From Enhydrobacter sp. (lineage in GTDB: Bacteria > Pseudomonadota > Alphaproteobacteria > Reyranellales > Reyranellaceae): a DNA stretch of 64,000 nt. The notes beneath the pieces were generated by a model, which was not told the DNA's origin, searched no databases, and saw nothing but the letters and a program-made list of their open reading frames with translations. Positions 1-9,848 of this stretch are shown piece by piece. The DNA lies in NCBI GenBank assembly GCA_025808875.1, contig CP075528.1, positions 1,482,473-1,546,472 on the forward strand, given 5' to 3'. A program made the translations under genes and the position numbers. Position 1 is the stretch's first letter. Every line of letters starts with the position of its first letter.

Positions 1-63
1 TTCTATCGCAGGCTCGCGCTGCTGCTGCTCGCGGGGGTGGCCGTCGGCTCGCTGATGCTGTAA
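1..63 (+). CDS. C-terminal end of an unidentified membrane protein (partial)
   Basis: Only the last 20 codons and a TAA stop are inside the window. They encode a Leu/Ala/Val-rich segment beginning FYRRLALLLL, which looks like a final transmembrane helix. Helices like this end several transporter families, including TauE/SafE-type permeases, but this is too short to assign. The stop lies 10 bp before the next start codon, so the two genes may be co-transcribed. Confidence 0.5.
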   Translation, partial: FYRRLALLLLAGVAVGSLML

Positions 64-73
64 CGGCGGTGCG

Positions 74-787
74 ATGCAAGTCTGGGACAGGATCGTCGAG
101 GGCATTTCCCGACTCGCCAGCGGTGAATCGCTGGCTTCGCTGCTGGGCCTCGGTGCGACGGCCGGCGACGACGACGCGCATCCCGGCCTGCGCCAGATCG
201 GCTTCACCATCGGCGTCATCGCGCTCGGCGCGAAGATGGCGAAGGTCGACGGAGAGGTTACACACACCGAGGTCGAGGCCTTCCGCTCGTTCTTCCAGGT
301 GCCGCCTGGCGAGGAACGCAACGTCGAGCGCTTCTTCGATCTCGCCAAGCGCGACTCGGCCGGCTTCGAGACCTATGCCCGCCAGGTGGCGGCCCTATTT
401 CCGGACGCGCCCGAAATCCTCGAGAACGTCCTCGAGGGGTTGTTCGACATTGCACGCGCCGACGGCGCCTTGGGCGCTCCCGAGGTGGAATATCTGGCCG
501 AGGTGGCCCGCATCTTCGGCCTCGACAGCGCGCGGTTCGAGCGCGCCAGGGCGGCGGCGCTGGGCGTGATGGAGTGCGAGGCGTGCACGATCCTGGGCAT
601 CGATCCGCTGGCGACCGACGAGCAGATCCGCGAGGGCTGGCTGCGTCAGGTCAAGGCGCATCATCCCGACCGGCTGATCGCGCGGGGCCTGCCCGACGAG
701 GCCGTCGCCGTCGCCAATCGCAAGCTCGCACTGATCAACGCCGCCTACGACCGGCTGAAGCGCGAGCGTGGACTGGTCGCGGCATGA
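74..787 (+). CDS. TerB/DnaJ domain protein (DjlA-like)
   Basis: The 237-residue protein has an N-terminal TerB-like helical region (about 35-160) and a C-terminal J domain (about 170-233) with the HPD tripeptide at 197-199. J domains stimulate Hsp70 (DnaK) ATPase, so this is a probable co-chaperone. Unlike E. coli DjlA, no N-terminal transmembrane helix is visible, so it is probably cytosolic. Its stop overlaps the start of the downstream amidase by 4 nt (ATGA), which suggests coupled translation. The order DjlA-like gene, amidase, rnpB, mraZ is one I associate with alphaproteobacteria. Confidence 0.85.
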   Translation: MQVWDRIVEGISRLASGESLASLLGLGATAGDDDAHPGLRQIGFTIGVIALGAKMAKVDGEVTHTEVEAFRSFFQVPPGEERNVERFFDLAKRDSAGFETYARQVAALFPDAPEILENVLEGLFDIARADGALGAPEVEYLAEVARIFGLDSARFERARAAALGVMECEACTILGIDPLATDEQIREGWLRQVKAHHPDRLIARGLPDEAVAVANRKLALINAAYDRLKRERGLVAA

Positions 788-1473
788 GGATCGTCGAGCA
801 TCCCTCGCCCAACGCGGCGATGCGCGCCGCCGGTGCCGTCGTCGACGTGCTGGTACTGCACTACACCGAGCTGCCGTTGCGCCAATCGCTCGACGTCCTG
901 TGCGACCCGGCGCGCGCGCACCGCGTCAGCGCACACTACGTGCTGGCCGAGGACCAGGCGGTCTATCGTCTGGTCCCCGAGGACCGCGTGGCCTGGCACG
1001 CCGGAAAATCCTGGTGGCGCGGTCGCGAAGCGCTCAACGCCACGTCGATCGGCATCGAGATCGTCAACCTTCACGGCGACCGGCACGACTATCCGGAAGG
1101 CCAGATCGCAGCCCTTGTCGCACTCTGCCGAGGCATCGTCGCCCGCCATCCCGCGATCGTGCCACGGAACGTCGTCGGCCATTCCGACATCGCCCCCGAG
1201 CGCAAGATCGATCCCGGACTGCGATTCCCGTGGCGCCGGTTGGCGGGAGAGGGGCTTGGACTGTGGCCGCACCCGAGCGATCGGCCGGTCGCCGGCGACT
1301 TCCAGGAGGCGCTGCAGCGGTTCGGCTATGCGCCGCCCGTCGAGGCAAGCCGGGCAGACATCGCTCGAGCCTTCCAGCGTCACTACCGGCCTGGTCGGGT
1401 CGATGGCGTGGTCGACGAAGAATGCCGGGCATTGCTGGCCGACCTGCTTGACCAGGCCGGGGAGCGGGCTTAG
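784..1473 (+). CDS. N-acetylmuramoyl-L-alanine amidase, AmpD/AmiD type
   Basis: This 229-residue protein belongs to the amidase_2/PGRP family, which cleaves the amide bond between N-acetylmuramic acid and L-alanine in peptidoglycan or muropeptides. The expected zinc ligands are visible: His26 (LHYTE), His133 (GHSDIAPERKIDPG) and Asp143. The last about 65 residues resemble a short peptidoglycan-binding-like region (FQRHYRPGRVDG). No signal peptide is evident, so a cytosolic AmpD-like recycling role is plausible; an exported AmiD-like role is less supported. ATG at 784 is chosen because it overlaps the upstream stop by 4 nt and removes a nonsensical extension. It sits just before rnpB and the dcw cluster. 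Confidence 0.88.
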   Translation: MRIVEHPSPNAAMRAAGAVVDVLVLHYTELPLRQSLDVLCDPARAHRVSAHYVLAEDQAVYRLVPEDRVAWHAGKSWWRGREALNATSIGIEIVNLHGDRHDYPEGQIAALVALCRGIVARHPAIVPRNVVGHSDIAPERKIDPGLRFPWRRLAGEGLGLWPHPSDRPVAGDFQEALQRFGYAPPVEASRADIARAFQRHYRPGRVDGVVDEECRALLADLLDQAGERA

Positions 1474-1484
1474 CTAACGCCCGG

Positions 1485-1893
1485 GTCAGACGGCCGGATG
1501 GCTGCGCTTGGATGGGCAACCGTCCGGGTGAGGAAAGTCCGGGCTCCACGGAAACACGGTGCCGGCTAACGGCCGGCGGGGGCGACCCCAGGGAAAGTGC
1601 CACAGAGAACAGACCGCCTGTCCGCTTCGCCCTTGGGTGATCGGATCGGCAAGGGTGAAACGGTGGGGTAAGAGCCCACCGCGCGACCGGCAACGGGAGC
1701 GGCACGGCAAACCCCACCGGGAGCAAGACCAAATAGGGACGGCACGCCGGGAAACCGGCACGCGGGTTTCCGCGCCGTCGTCCGGGTCGGTCGCGCGAGG
1801 TGTTCGGCAACGGGCATCCCAGAGGAATGGCCATCTCCCGTCCAGGTTCGCTTGGGTGGGGACAGAACCCGGCTTACAGGCCGTCTGACTCTT
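1485..1893 (+). ncRNA. rnpB: RNase P RNA, bacterial class A
   Basis: This is the catalytic RNA of RNase P, which matures tRNA 5' ends. Conserved blocks are readable: GAGGAAAGTCCGGGCTCC at 1530-1547 (CR I / P4 5' strand), AGAGAACAGACCGCC near 1604-1618, GGTAAGAGCCCACCG near 1668-1682, and ACAGAACCCGGCTTACAG at 1862-1879 (CR V / P4 3' strand). The P1 helix closes perfectly: GTCAGACGGCC at 1485-1495 pairs with GGCCGTCTGAC at 1879-1889. A short T-rich stretch (CTTTCT) follows. The exact ends are inferred from P1. Confidence 0.96.
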
Positions 1894-1989
1894 TCTATCA
1901 ACCTATTGAGGTATCGTTTCGCGGATGTGCCATAAGTATTGTGTCTAATTCATTCAGATTCTTGAAAGAATCCTCGACTTGGTAATTGC

Positions 1990-2025
1990 ATCCCGGAAAT
2001 TCCCATGATATCCCATTACATCCCG
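1990..2025 (+). promoter_or_regulatory. Four phased TCCC boxes, probable MraZ operator of the dcw operon
   Basis: TCCC occurs at 1991, 2001, 2011 and 2021, exactly 10 bp apart, each preceded by A or T and followed by A or G. On the minus strand these read as YGGGAW repeats. MraZ proteins are ring-forming AbrB-fold repressors known to bind several TGGG-type direct repeats with about 10-bp spacing just upstream of mraZ. Position (60-95 nt before the mraZ start), number and phasing all fit autoregulation of the operon. The flanking 1894-1985 region is AT-rich and probably holds the promoter, but no single -35/-10 pair stands out. Confidence 0.75.
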
Positions 2026-2084
2026 TGTAACGGATAAAGCAGGGGCGTGGGGCACCTGCGGCGGGATGCAGGGGGAGAGGGCCG

Positions 2085-2564
2085 TTGGCGTTCCGGTCCG
2101 AAATCCTGATCAAGCTCGACAAGAAGGGCCGGGTGCTTCTCCCGGCCGCTTTCCGCGATGAGCTGCCGGCGGACGACCGGGGCGCTTTCGTCCTCTATCA
2201 CTCGCCGAACCTGCCGGGCGTGGTGAACGGCAACTCGCGCTGCGGTTTCGATGCCATGCTCGATCGCTTGCGAGTCGAAGCGCTGGGCCCCAAGGGATCC
2301 TTGAAGGCTGCGCTCGACGACGAGGCCTTCGATCCCGCCGGCTATCTGTCGGCCAGTGCCCGCACGATTCCGATGGAGCCCGACGGCCGCTTCTCGCTGC
2401 CGGCCGACTTTGCCGAAGTCATCGACGCCGACGATGGCGTGATGCTGGTCGGCAAGGGCGACAAGTTCCAGCTGTGGAATCCCGGGCGCTGGCGAGCGCG
2501 CCGCGAGGCCGACCGCGAGCGCATGGCCGCGTTCGTACGTGGGCTCGACGGAGGCGACGCATGA
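2085..2564 (+). CDS. mraZ: Transcriptional regulator MraZ
   Basis: The 159-residue protein has two AbrB/SpoVT-like halves, each with the MraZ signature: [14 protein letters not shown] near residues 11-24 and [10 protein letters not shown] in the second half. MraZ is a DNA-binding repressor of the dcw operon. The start is a TTG at 2085, supported by the purine-rich site GGGGGAGAGG at 2071-2080 and by the typical N-terminus ([16 protein letters not shown]). The ATG at 2066 is out of frame. The stop overlaps the rsmH start by 4 nt. The non-ATG start may limit repressor synthesis (inference). Confidence 0.95.
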   Translation: MAFRSEILIKLDKKGRVLLPAAFRDELPADDRGAFVLYHSPNLPGVVNGNSRCGFDAMLDRLRVEALGPKGSLKAALDDEAFDPAGYLSASARTIPMEPDGRFSLPADFAEVIDADDGVMLVGKGDKFQLWNPGRWRARREADRERMAAFVRGLDGGDA

Positions 2565-3496
2565 GCGCGCGTCATGTCCCCGTGATGGTCCACGAAGTGG
2601 TCGATGCGCTCGATCCACGCGACGGTGGGCGCTATCTCGACGGCACGTTCGGAGCCGGCGGATATGCCGCGGCGCTGCTCGAACGCGCACGATGCCAGGT
2701 GATCGCCATCGATCGCGACCCCGACGCCATTGCCGCGGGCCGGGAGCTGGTCGACCGGTACGCGCCACGGCTGCGTCTGGTCGAGGGACGGTTTGGCGAC
2801 ATGGGCGAACTTCTGTCGGCCGAGCGCGTGGACGACGTCGACGGCGTTGCCCTCGATCTCGGCGTATCTTCCATGCAATTCGATCAGGCCGGGCGCGGTT
2901 TCTCCTTCCGCGCCTCGGGTCCGCTGGACATGCGCATGGAGAAGCGCGGCCCCTCCGCAGCCGACCTCGTGAATGAAGCTGACGAGACGGAACTGGCCGA
3001 CATCTTCTGGCGCTACGGCGAGGAGCGGAAGAGCCGCCGTGTGGCGCGGGCCATCGTCGAGCAACGTGAGCGGAAGCGCATCGAGACGACCGGTGAACTG
3101 GCGGAAATCGTCCGCCGCGCCGTCGGCCCGTTGGCGCGCGACGACAGCGATCCGGCGACGCGCGTCTTCCAGGCGCTGCGCATCGCCGTCAACGACGAAC
3201 TGGGCGAGCTCGAGCGTGGTCTCGTAGCGGCTGAGCAAGTGCTCGCCCCGGGCGGGCGGATCGCCGTGGTGTCGTTCCATTCGCTCGAGGACCGCGCAGT
3301 GAAGGAGTTCGTGCGAGCGCGTTCCGGCCGCACGCCCGCGCCGTCCCGCCACGAGCCGCCGCGCGATGGCCGGCTTGCGACGCTGCGTGATCTCACGCGC
3401 AAGCCCGTGCTGCCGTCCGACGCCGAGATCGTGGCCAACCCCCGCGCGCGCTCCGCGCGCCTGCGCGTGGCGGAGAAAATCGGCGGTGCCGCGTGA
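2561..3496 (+). CDS. rsmH: 16S rRNA (cytosine(1402)-N(4))-methyltransferase RsmH (MraW)
   Basis: The 311-residue SAM-dependent methyltransferase modifies C1402 in the decoding region of 16S rRNA. The N-terminus (HVPVMVHEV) and the SAM motif DGTFGAGGY near residues 27-35 are typical. Further family blocks are [33 protein letters not shown] and [13 protein letters not shown] at 2561 overlaps the mraZ stop as ATGA. The 3' end overlaps ftsL by 4 nt (GTGA). Length and position in the cluster are standard. Confidence 0.97.
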   Translation: MSARHVPVMVHEVVDALDPRDGGRYLDGTFGAGGYAAALLERARCQVIAIDRDPDAIAAGRELVDRYAPRLRLVEGRFGDMGELLSAERVDDVDGVALDLGVSSMQFDQAGRGFSFRASGPLDMRMEKRGPSAADLVNEADETELADIFWRYGEERKSRRVARAIVEQRERKRIETTGELAEIVRRAVGPLARDDSDPATRVFQALRIAVNDELGELERGLVAAEQVLAPGGRIAVVSFHSLEDRAVKEFVRARSGRTPAPSRHEPPRDGRLATLRDLTRKPVLPSDAEIVANPRARSARLRVAEKIGGAA

Positions 3497-4044
3497 TCCA
3501 TCGCGGGCTCTTCTTCTGGTCGGTCGCCGCCGTGGTCACTGCGGTGGGCCTGTTCACCGTGAAGTACAGGGTGCAGGACCTCGAGGAGCGCATCGATCGC
3601 ACCAACCAGAAGATCGTCGAAAGCCAGAAGGCGACCCAGATCCTCAAGATCGAATGGGCGCACCTGAACGAGGCCGAGCGTATCGAGCGCCTGGCCCAGA
3701 CCCACCTCAAGCTCGAGCAGACGGCGATCAAGCAGGTCGTGCGGCTCGAGTCCCTCAAGCAGCAAGATTCGTCCCCGCGGCGCGAAGCACCACTCCCTTC
3801 CCCCCCACGCACGGGCAACGACGTCCCCTCGTCGGTATTGCCCGGTGGTGCCCGCGTCGCAGCGGAGGCCGGCAGCCCCTCGCCGGCCTCCGCACCCCTT
3901 TCCAGGCGTTCTTCCGGGCCCACGACGCCCCCTCGACCGGCCAGCTTACAAGAGCCGGTAACAACGGGTCCGGCTGGCGAAGGCCAGACCGCTGCCGCCT
4001 CGATCGACGAAATCCTCTCGCGAAATGAAGGGGATCGTCGGTGA
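3493..4044 (+). CDS. ftsL: Cell division protein FtsL
   Basis: This is a bitopic inner membrane protein of 183 residues. A single transmembrane helix (about residues 6-24) is followed by a heptad-like coiled coil (about 27-90, [17 protein letters not shown]). The C-terminal about 90 residues are Pro/Ser-rich and probably disordered, making it longer than E. coli FtsL (121 residues). FtsL pairs with FtsB/FtsQ to regulate septal synthesis by FtsWI. It starts with GTG at 3493, overlapping the rsmH stop by 4 nt, and ends overlapping ftsI by 4 nt. Sequence divergence is normal for FtsL; position and topology support the call. Confidence 0.88.
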   Translation: MIHRGLFFWSVAAVVTAVGLFTVKYRVQDLEERIDRTNQKIVESQKATQILKIEWAHLNEAERIERLAQTHLKLEQTAIKQVVRLESLKQQDSSPRREAPLPSPPRTGNDVPSSVLPGGARVAAEAGSPSPASAPLSRRSSGPTTPPRPASLQEPVTTGPAGEGQTAAASIDEILSRNEGDRR

Positions 4045-5891
4045 GGCTGTGGCGGAAATCTGCCTCGCCTCGACCGGCCGCCGCGACCAACGCGGCGGCC
4101 GGCGCGCGTTACGGCTCCGCGAAGGAGCGATTGAAGGGCGACGCGCAGGAAACCGCGCGGCAACGCCTCGTTCTCGCGTCGGCGCTCTTCTCGATGGTGT
4201 TCGTCGCCGTCGCCTTGCGCATGGGCTATGTGTCGCTGTTGCGCGACAGCGGCGAGCCGACCCAGCGGGTTGCCGCGCGCGGTGGATCGATCCAGTCGGA
4301 CCGTGCCGACATCGTCGATCGCAACGGCATCGTGCTCGCCACGTCCATTCCGGTGATGTCGGCGTTCGTGAATCCCCATCTTCTGCTCGACACGCACGAG
4401 GCGGCGCGCCAGCTCGCCGGTGCCTTGCCCGATCTGGCCTATGACGAGATGAAGGAGAAGCTCGACGCCGACAGGACATTCGTATGGATCAAGCGCGGCC
4501 TGAGTCCGCGCGAGCACCATGCCGTCAATGGTCTCGGCATACCCGGGCTGGACTTCCAGGCGGAAGAACGCCGCATTTACCCCCAGGGCAGGACTGCGGC
4601 GCATGTCGTCGGGTACGCCGGAATCGACAACTCGGGACTGGGCGGCGTCGAGCGCTTCTTCGACCAGCAACTGCAGAGCGGCGAGCCGGTTCAGCTGTCC
4701 ATCGATCTTCGCTTGCAGCGCCTGGTCGAGCGCGAGATCGCCCATGTCGTCCGGAAGTTTTCAGCCATCGGGGCGACCGCGATCGTACTGGACGCGACCA
4801 ACGGCGAGATTCTCGCCATGGCGTCCCTGCCGACCTACGACGCGAACGCGGCAAAGAGCATCACCAGCGAAGCTTTGTTCAACCGCGCAACCCTTGGCGT
4901 CTACGAGCAGGGGTCGACGTTCAAAATCTTCAATACCGCGATGGCGCTCGACAGTGGCAAGGTGACCCTGAAAAGCGTCTTCGACGCGACGTCACCCATC
5001 AAGATCGACCGTTTCACGATCAACGACGACCATCCGCAGCGTCGGCCGCTGACGGTGCCCGAGGTCTTCACGTACTCGTCGAACATCGCTTCAGCCAAGA
5101 TGGCGGCGGACGTGATCGGTCCCGCGGGGCAGCGAGCGTTCATGGAGAAGATCGGCTTTCTCAGTCCGCTCAAGACCCAGATCACCGAGCTCGCGACCCC
5201 GCTTTTTCCCCGAAACTGGATGCGCATCAACACCATGACGATCGCATTCGGCCATGGGATCTCGGTAACGCCGCTGCATCTGGCAATCGGATCGGCCGCC
5301 ATGGTCAACGGCGGAATTCTGTATGCGCCGTCTCTGATCAAGCGCAGCCCCGCCGACCCGCCAGGCCGCCGTGTCATCCAGGCCAAGACGTCGGAGCAGA
5401 TGCGCCAGCTGCTGAGGTTGAATGCCATCCAGGGGACTGGCAGGAAAGCCGACGTTGCGGGCTACGAAGTCGGCGGCAAGACCGGCACCGCGGAGAAGCC
5501 GGGGCGCGGCGGCTACCGCCAAAAAGCCCTAATCAGCTCGTTTGTTGGCATGTTTCCGATGAGCGAGCCGAAATTCGTCATTCTCGTTTCCATCGACGAG
5601 CCCAAGGGTACGGCCGAGACCTTCGGCTATGCCACGGCAGGCTGGGTGGCCGCCCCCAGTGTCAAGGTGATCGTCGAGAGCATCGTGTCCTTGTACGGCA
5701 TCCTGCCCGGCGACTGGACCGACAACTCCATGGCGCTGGAGATCGCGTCGGTGCCGGTCGCGGCGCCACCGCAGATGCCCCGCCTTATCCCCGTCAACGG
5801 TCGCCGCGGCGCCGCGGAGCAACGCAAGGCCGTGCCGATCTCAAACCGCACACAACCGGCCCCGGGAGTGCGTCGTGTTGCGTCTGAGTGA
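4041..5891 (+). CDS. ftsI: Septal peptidoglycan transpeptidase FtsI (PBP3)
   Basis: The 616-residue class B penicillin-binding protein cross-links septal peptidoglycan in the periplasm. One N-terminal transmembrane helix (about 42-66) is followed by the pedestal domain and the transpeptidase domain. The active-site motifs are present: STFK at 292-295 (nucleophile Ser292), SSN at 346-348 and KTGT at 480-483. The start is GTG at 4041, overlapping the ftsL stop by 4 nt. The 3' end overlaps murE by 17 nt. The last about 60 residues are a Pro/Arg-rich tail. Confidence 0.96.
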   Translation: MRLWRKSASPRPAAATNAAAGARYGSAKERLKGDAQETARQRLVLASALFSMVFVAVALRMGYVSLLRDSGEPTQRVAARGGSIQSDRADIVDRNGIVLATSIPVMSAFVNPHLLLDTHEAARQLAGALPDLAYDEMKEKLDADRTFVWIKRGLSPREHHAVNGLGIPGLDFQAEERRIYPQGRTAAHVVGYAGIDNSGLGGVERFFDQQLQSGEPVQLSIDLRLQRLVEREIAHVVRKFSAIGATAIVLDATNGEILAMASLPTYDANAAKSITSEALFNRATLGVYEQGSTFKIFNTAMALDSGKVTLKSVFDATSPIKIDRFTINDDHPQRRPLTVPEVFTYSSNIASAKMAADVIGPAGQRAFMEKIGFLSPLKTQITELATPLFPRNWMRINTMTIAFGHGISVTPLHLAIGSAAMVNGGILYAPSLIKRSPADPPGRRVIQAKTSEQMRQLLRLNAIQGTGRKADVAGYEVGGKTGTAEKPGRGGYRQKALISSFVGMFPMSEPKFVILVSIDEPKGTAETFGYATAGWVAAPSVKVIVESIVSLYGILPGDWTDNSMALEIASVPVAAPPQMPRLIPVNGRRGAAEQRKAVPISNRTQPAPGVRRVASE

Positions 5892-7347
5892 TCTCATGGA
5901 GCCCGGCGGCGCGACCTTGCAGAGCGATCCCGTCATCTCCGGGTTGACGCTCGATTCGCGCCTCGTGCGGCCCGGGTACTTGTTTGCCGCGCTGCCGGGA
6001 GGCCGTGCGGACGGGGTATCCTTCGTCGCCGATGCCGTGAACCGCGGAGCGGTGGCGATCCTGACGTCGCTCGACGCGCAGCTGCCGGCGATGGGCGCCG
6101 GGGTGGCCGTGGTCAGGGATGCGAACCCTCGCCGACGCATCGCCTTGATGGCGGCGGCGTTTTCCGGGACGCAGCCCGCAACCATCGCGGCGGTCACCGG
6201 CACCAATGGCAAGTCCTCCACGGTCCACTTCGTGCGACAGATCTGGCGGAGCCTCGGGATGAAGGCGGCCAGCGTCGGCACGCTCGGCATCGTTTCGTCC
6301 GGTTTCACCCGCGAGGCCGGCCTCACGACGCCCGATCCGGTACAGCTGCATGCCGACGTGGCGACGCTGGCGCGCGAGGGGATCACGCATCTGGCGATCG
6401 AAGCCTCGAGCCACGGACTCGATCAGCATCGCCTGGACGGACTGCGGCTCGCCGCTGCCGCTTTCACAAATCTCACGCACGAACACCTCGACTACCACCC
6501 CTCGATGGATGCGTACTTCTCGGCCAAGGCGAGGCTCTTCGATTCGTTGCTGCCGGCCGGGGCGACCGCCGTCGTGAACGCCGACGACGATCGCGCTGGC
6601 GCCTTGGCCGACATCTGCAGGCGTCGCGGCGTGAGCTTCTGGAGCTACGGCGTGAAGGGCCGCGAACTGCGCCTCCTCCGGGACACGCCGACCGCCGGTG
6701 GACAGCACCTGGTTGTCGACGTCCTCGGCTTGCGACGCGAGATCGACTTGCCGCTCGTCGGCGGCTTCCAGGCATCCAATGCGCTGGCCGCGCTGGGCCT
6801 GGTCCTCGCGACCGGCGGCGACGCCGCGCGCGCGGTGGTGGCGCTGGCGACTCTGGCCGGCGCGCCCGGGCGCCTGCAGCTGGTGGCTCGCCACTCCATG
6901 GGCGCTCCGATCTATGTTGACTACGCGCACAAGCCCGAGGCGCTGGAGACGGTACTGAAGACTCTTCGTCCGTTCGCGCGCGGCAGGATGATCGTGGTTT
7001 TCGGGTGCGGCGGCGACCGCGACCGCGCCAAGCGTCCCGTGATGGGCGAGATCGCCACACGGTTGGCCGACCTCGCCATCGTGACCGACGACAATCCCCG
7101 CAGCGAGGAACCGGACGCCATCCGCGCCGAGATCGTCGGCGGCATTCCACGGGACCGGCGGAACTGGATGGAAGTGCGCGGCGGTCGCATGCAGGCGATC
7201 GCCGAAGGGATCGCCGCGCTCGGTTCGATGGACGATCTGTTGCTGGTTGCAGGCAAGGGTCACGAGACCGGGCAGACCATCAAGGGTCTCACGCATCCCT
7301 TCGACGACGCCGACGTGGCGCGTCGACTGGTGGGGGCGCGGCAATGA
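5875..7347 (+). CDS. murE: UDP-MurNAc-L-Ala-D-Glu:meso-diaminopimelate ligase MurE
   Basis: This is a 490-residue cytosolic ATP-dependent Mur ligase. The P-loop GTNGKSS is at 109-115. DNPR at 406-409 is the motif associated with meso-diaminopimelate selection, so the third peptide residue should be meso-DAP as in most Gram-negatives. The start is GTG at 5875, inside the end of ftsI. The stop overlaps murF by 4 nt. Confidence 0.97.
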   Translation: MLRLSDLMEPGGATLQSDPVISGLTLDSRLVRPGYLFAALPGGRADGVSFVADAVNRGAVAILTSLDAQLPAMGAGVAVVRDANPRRRIALMAAAFSGTQPATIAAVTGTNGKSSTVHFVRQIWRSLGMKAASVGTLGIVSSGFTREAGLTTPDPVQLHADVATLAREGITHLAIEASSHGLDQHRLDGLRLAAAAFTNLTHEHLDYHPSMDAYFSAKARLFDSLLPAGATAVVNADDDRAGALADICRRRGVSFWSYGVKGRELRLLRDTPTAGGQHLVVDVLGLRREIDLPLVGGFQASNALAALGLVLATGGDAARAVVALATLAGAPGRLQLVARHSMGAPIYVDYAHKPEALETVLKTLRPFARGRMIVVFGCGGDRDRAKRPVMGEIATRLADLAIVTDDNPRSEEPDAIRAEIVGGIPRDRRNWMEVRGGRMQAIAEGIAALGSMDDLLLVAGKGHETGQTIKGLTHPFDDADVARRLVGARQ

Positions 7348-8750
7348 CTGCGCTATGGACCTCCGAGGAGATCCGCAGCGCCCTTGCGCCGGCCGCGATT
7401 GCCGCGCCCTTCGAAGCCGGTGGCGTGACCTTCGACAGCCGCGCCGTGGCGCGCGGCGATTTGTTCTTTGCCCTGCCGGGCGAGACGACCGATGGACATG
7501 GCTTCGTAGCCGATGCCTTGTCCCGTGGGGCGGCCGCTGTCGTCGTCTCGCGCGATGTTCCCGGTGCTCGGGGTATCCAGGTACGGGTCGACGACACGAT
7601 GAGGGCGCTGCGCGCGCTGGGCCGCGCCGGACGGCGGCGAAGCGACGCGCGCGTGGCCAGTGTCACCGGCTCGGTCGGCAAGACCTCCACCAAGGATGCG
7701 TTGCGGGCCATGCTTTCGGCACAAGCGCCGACGTCGGCCAGCGCGGCGAGCTACAATAACCATGTCGGCGTGCCGATCAGCCTAGCGCGCCTGCCGCACG
7801 GGACGCGCTACGGTGTCTTCGAGATCGGCATGAACCACCCCGGCGAGATCGAGCCGCTGGCGCGGCAGGTGGAGGCGCATGTCGGGGTGATCACCAACGT
7901 CGAGCCGGCACATATCGGTTACATGGGGTCGGAGGAGGCGATTGCTGACGAGAAGGCCTGCCTGTTCGCCGGCATGAGACCGGACGCGGTAGCGGTGCTC
8001 AATCGGGACAATCGGCACTACGAACGCCTGGTCGGTCATGCCCACCGTTTTGGTGTGGCCCGCGTCGTCGGCTTCGGGCGCAGCCAGGCGGCGGACGTGC
8101 GGCTTCTCTCGTGCGACCTGCGGGATTCAGGCAGCGACGTCGTCGCCTCCGTCCACGGCCGGACTATAGAGTATCGACTGGGAGCCGCCGGCGCGCACTG
8201 GGTTCTGAACAGCCTGGCGGCCCTCGCGGCGGTGCAAGCGCTTGGCGCCGACCTTGCGGAAGCGGCGGAGACGCTCACCGACGTCAAGGCGTCTCCGGGA
8301 CGTGGCGAGCGCCGGCGTCTCAGGCTCGGCTCCGGAACGATCGAGCTTCTCGACGAGAGTTACAACGCCAACCCCGCCTCGGTACGCGCCATGCTCGCGG
8401 TCCTGGCCCGCACCGAGCCGGCGCCCGGCGGACGGCGCCTGCTTGCGTTGGGCGACATGCGCGAGTTGGGCGATCGCGCGGACGACTATCACGCGGCGCT
8501 CGCGGACGCGGTGGGGGCGAGCGGCGCGACGCAGGTCTATCTCTGTGGGCCGCACATGCGTGCGTTGTGGGAGCGACTGGCCGCATCGCAGAGGGGCGTA
8601 CATCGAACCGACTCGGCCGCGCTGGCGGACGAAGTGGCGGGAGCCCTCCGGGCGGGAGACGTCATCGCCGTGAAAGGTTCCTTGGGTTCGAAAATGAAGA
8701 ACGTCGTCGACGCGATCCTGGCGGTGAGCGGCGGCGACGCGGGGCGCTGA
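7344..8750 (+). CDS. murF: UDP-MurNAc-tripeptide:D-Ala-D-Ala ligase MurF
   Basis: The 468-residue Mur ligase adds the D-Ala-D-Ala dipeptide to complete the UDP-MurNAc-pentapeptide. The P-loop GSVGKTS is at 109-115, and [17 protein letters not shown] is a typical C-terminal domain block. ATG at 7344 overlaps the murE stop as ATGA; longer in-frame extensions run through murE and are not real. It is followed 2 nt later by mraY. Confidence 0.97.
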   Translation: MTALWTSEEIRSALAPAAIAAPFEAGGVTFDSRAVARGDLFFALPGETTDGHGFVADALSRGAAAVVVSRDVPGARGIQVRVDDTMRALRALGRAGRRRSDARVASVTGSVGKTSTKDALRAMLSAQAPTSASAASYNNHVGVPISLARLPHGTRYGVFEIGMNHPGEIEPLARQVEAHVGVITNVEPAHIGYMGSEEAIADEKACLFAGMRPDAVAVLNRDNRHYERLVGHAHRFGVARVVGFGRSQAADVRLLSCDLRDSGSDVVASVHGRTIEYRLGAAGAHWVLNSLAALAAVQALGADLAEAAETLTDVKASPGRGERRRLRLGSGTIELLDESYNANPASVRAMLAVLARTEPAPGGRRLLALGDMRELGDRADDYHAALADAVGASGATQVYLCGPHMRALWERLAASQRGVHRTDSAALADEVAGALRAGDVIAVKGSLGSKMKNVVDAILAVSGGDAGR

Positions 8751-8752
8751 CG

Positions 8753-9844
8753 ATGATCTACAACTTTCTCTATCCGCTGGCGGATGTCTTCAGTCCCTTC
8801 AACATCTTCCGCTATCTGACGTTCCGCTCGATCGCGGCGTTCCTGACTGCGTTGATCCTGAGCTTCCTGATCGGCGGCGCGCTGATCCGCTGGCTGCGCA
8901 GCAAGCAGGCCCACGGCCAGCCGATCCGTGAGGATGGACCGGCGAGCCACATCGTGAGCAAGAAGGGCACCCCGACGATGGGCGGGCTGCTGATCCTCAT
9001 AGCGCTGTCGGTCGGCACGTTGTTGTGGGCCGACCTCACGAACCCCTATGTCTGGATCGTGCTGATTATTACCGTGGCTTTCGGCGCGGTCGGCTTCTGG
9101 GACGACTTCCTCAAGGTCACGAAGCGAAATCCCAAGGGTGTGCCTGGCAAGGTGAAGCTCGTTACGTCGATCGTCGTGGCTGCGGCCGGCGCCTACTACA
9201 TCGCGCAGAACTCGCCGCCGGGCCTGCGCTACACGCTGGCCGTCCCGTTCTTCAAGGACATCCTGGTGCCGATCGGAATGGTTGGCTTCGTCGCGTTCGC
9301 CACCATGGTCATTGTCGGCGCGTCCAATGCCGTGAACCTGACGGACGGGCTGGATGGGCTCGCGATCGGCCCCGTCATCATGGCATCGGCCGTGTTCGCA
9401 CTCATCGCGTACATCGTGGGCAACACCATTTACACCAACTACCTCTACGTCCATCACGTGCCGAGATCGGGCGAGCTTGCCGTGCTGCTCTCGGCCTTGG
9501 TGGGGGCCGGGCTGGGATTCCTCTGGTTCAACGCCCCGCCGGCGATGGTCTTCATGGGCGACACGGGCTCACTGTCGATCGGCGGGGCCCTCGGTGCGAT
9601 CGCGGTCGTCATCAAGCACGAAATCGTGCTGGCGATCGTCGGTGGTCTTTTCGTGCTGGAAACTGTTTCGGTCATCGTTCAGGTCGTCTCCTACAAATGG
9701 ACCGGAAAGCGCATTTTCCGGATGGCGCCGCTTCACCATCATTTCGAGCAGAAAGGCTGGGCGGAGCCGACCATCGTCTTTCGATTCTGGATCATCGCCG
9801 CCATCCTCTCGATGATCGGTCTTGCCACTCTGAAGCTGAGATGA
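8753..9844 (+). CDS. mraY: Phospho-N-acetylmuramoyl-pentapeptide transferase MraY
   Basis: This 363-residue polytopic inner membrane enzyme transfers phospho-MurNAc-pentapeptide to undecaprenyl phosphate, making lipid I. About ten hydrophobic helices are visible. Conserved family blocks include [20 protein letters not shown] (catalytic Asp pair), [20 protein letters not shown] and [12 protein letters not shown]. Length matches E. coli MraY closely. The murD start lies 4 nt after the stop. Confidence 0.97.
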   Translation: MIYNFLYPLADVFSPFNIFRYLTFRSIAAFLTALILSFLIGGALIRWLRSKQAHGQPIREDGPASHIVSKKGTPTMGGLLILIALSVGTLLWADLTNPYVWIVLIITVAFGAVGFWDDFLKVTKRNPKGVPGKVKLVTSIVVAAAGAYYIAQNSPPGLRYTLAVPFFKDILVPIGMVGFVAFATMVIVGASNAVNLTDGLDGLAIGPVIMASAVFALIAYIVGNTIYTNYLYVHHVPRSGELAVLLSALVGAGLGFLWFNAPPAMVFMGDTGSLSIGGALGAIAVVIKHEIVLAIVGGLFVLETVSVIVQVVSYKWTGKRIFRMAPLHHHFEQKGWAEPTIVFRFWIIAAILSMIGLATLKLR

Positions 9845-9848
9845 GCGG

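Noticed and set aside
1894..1990. A defined -35/-10 promoter for the dcw operon
   Set aside because: TTGAAA at 1962 and several TA-rich hexamers occur, but spacing is poor for each combination, so no specific promoter is claimed.
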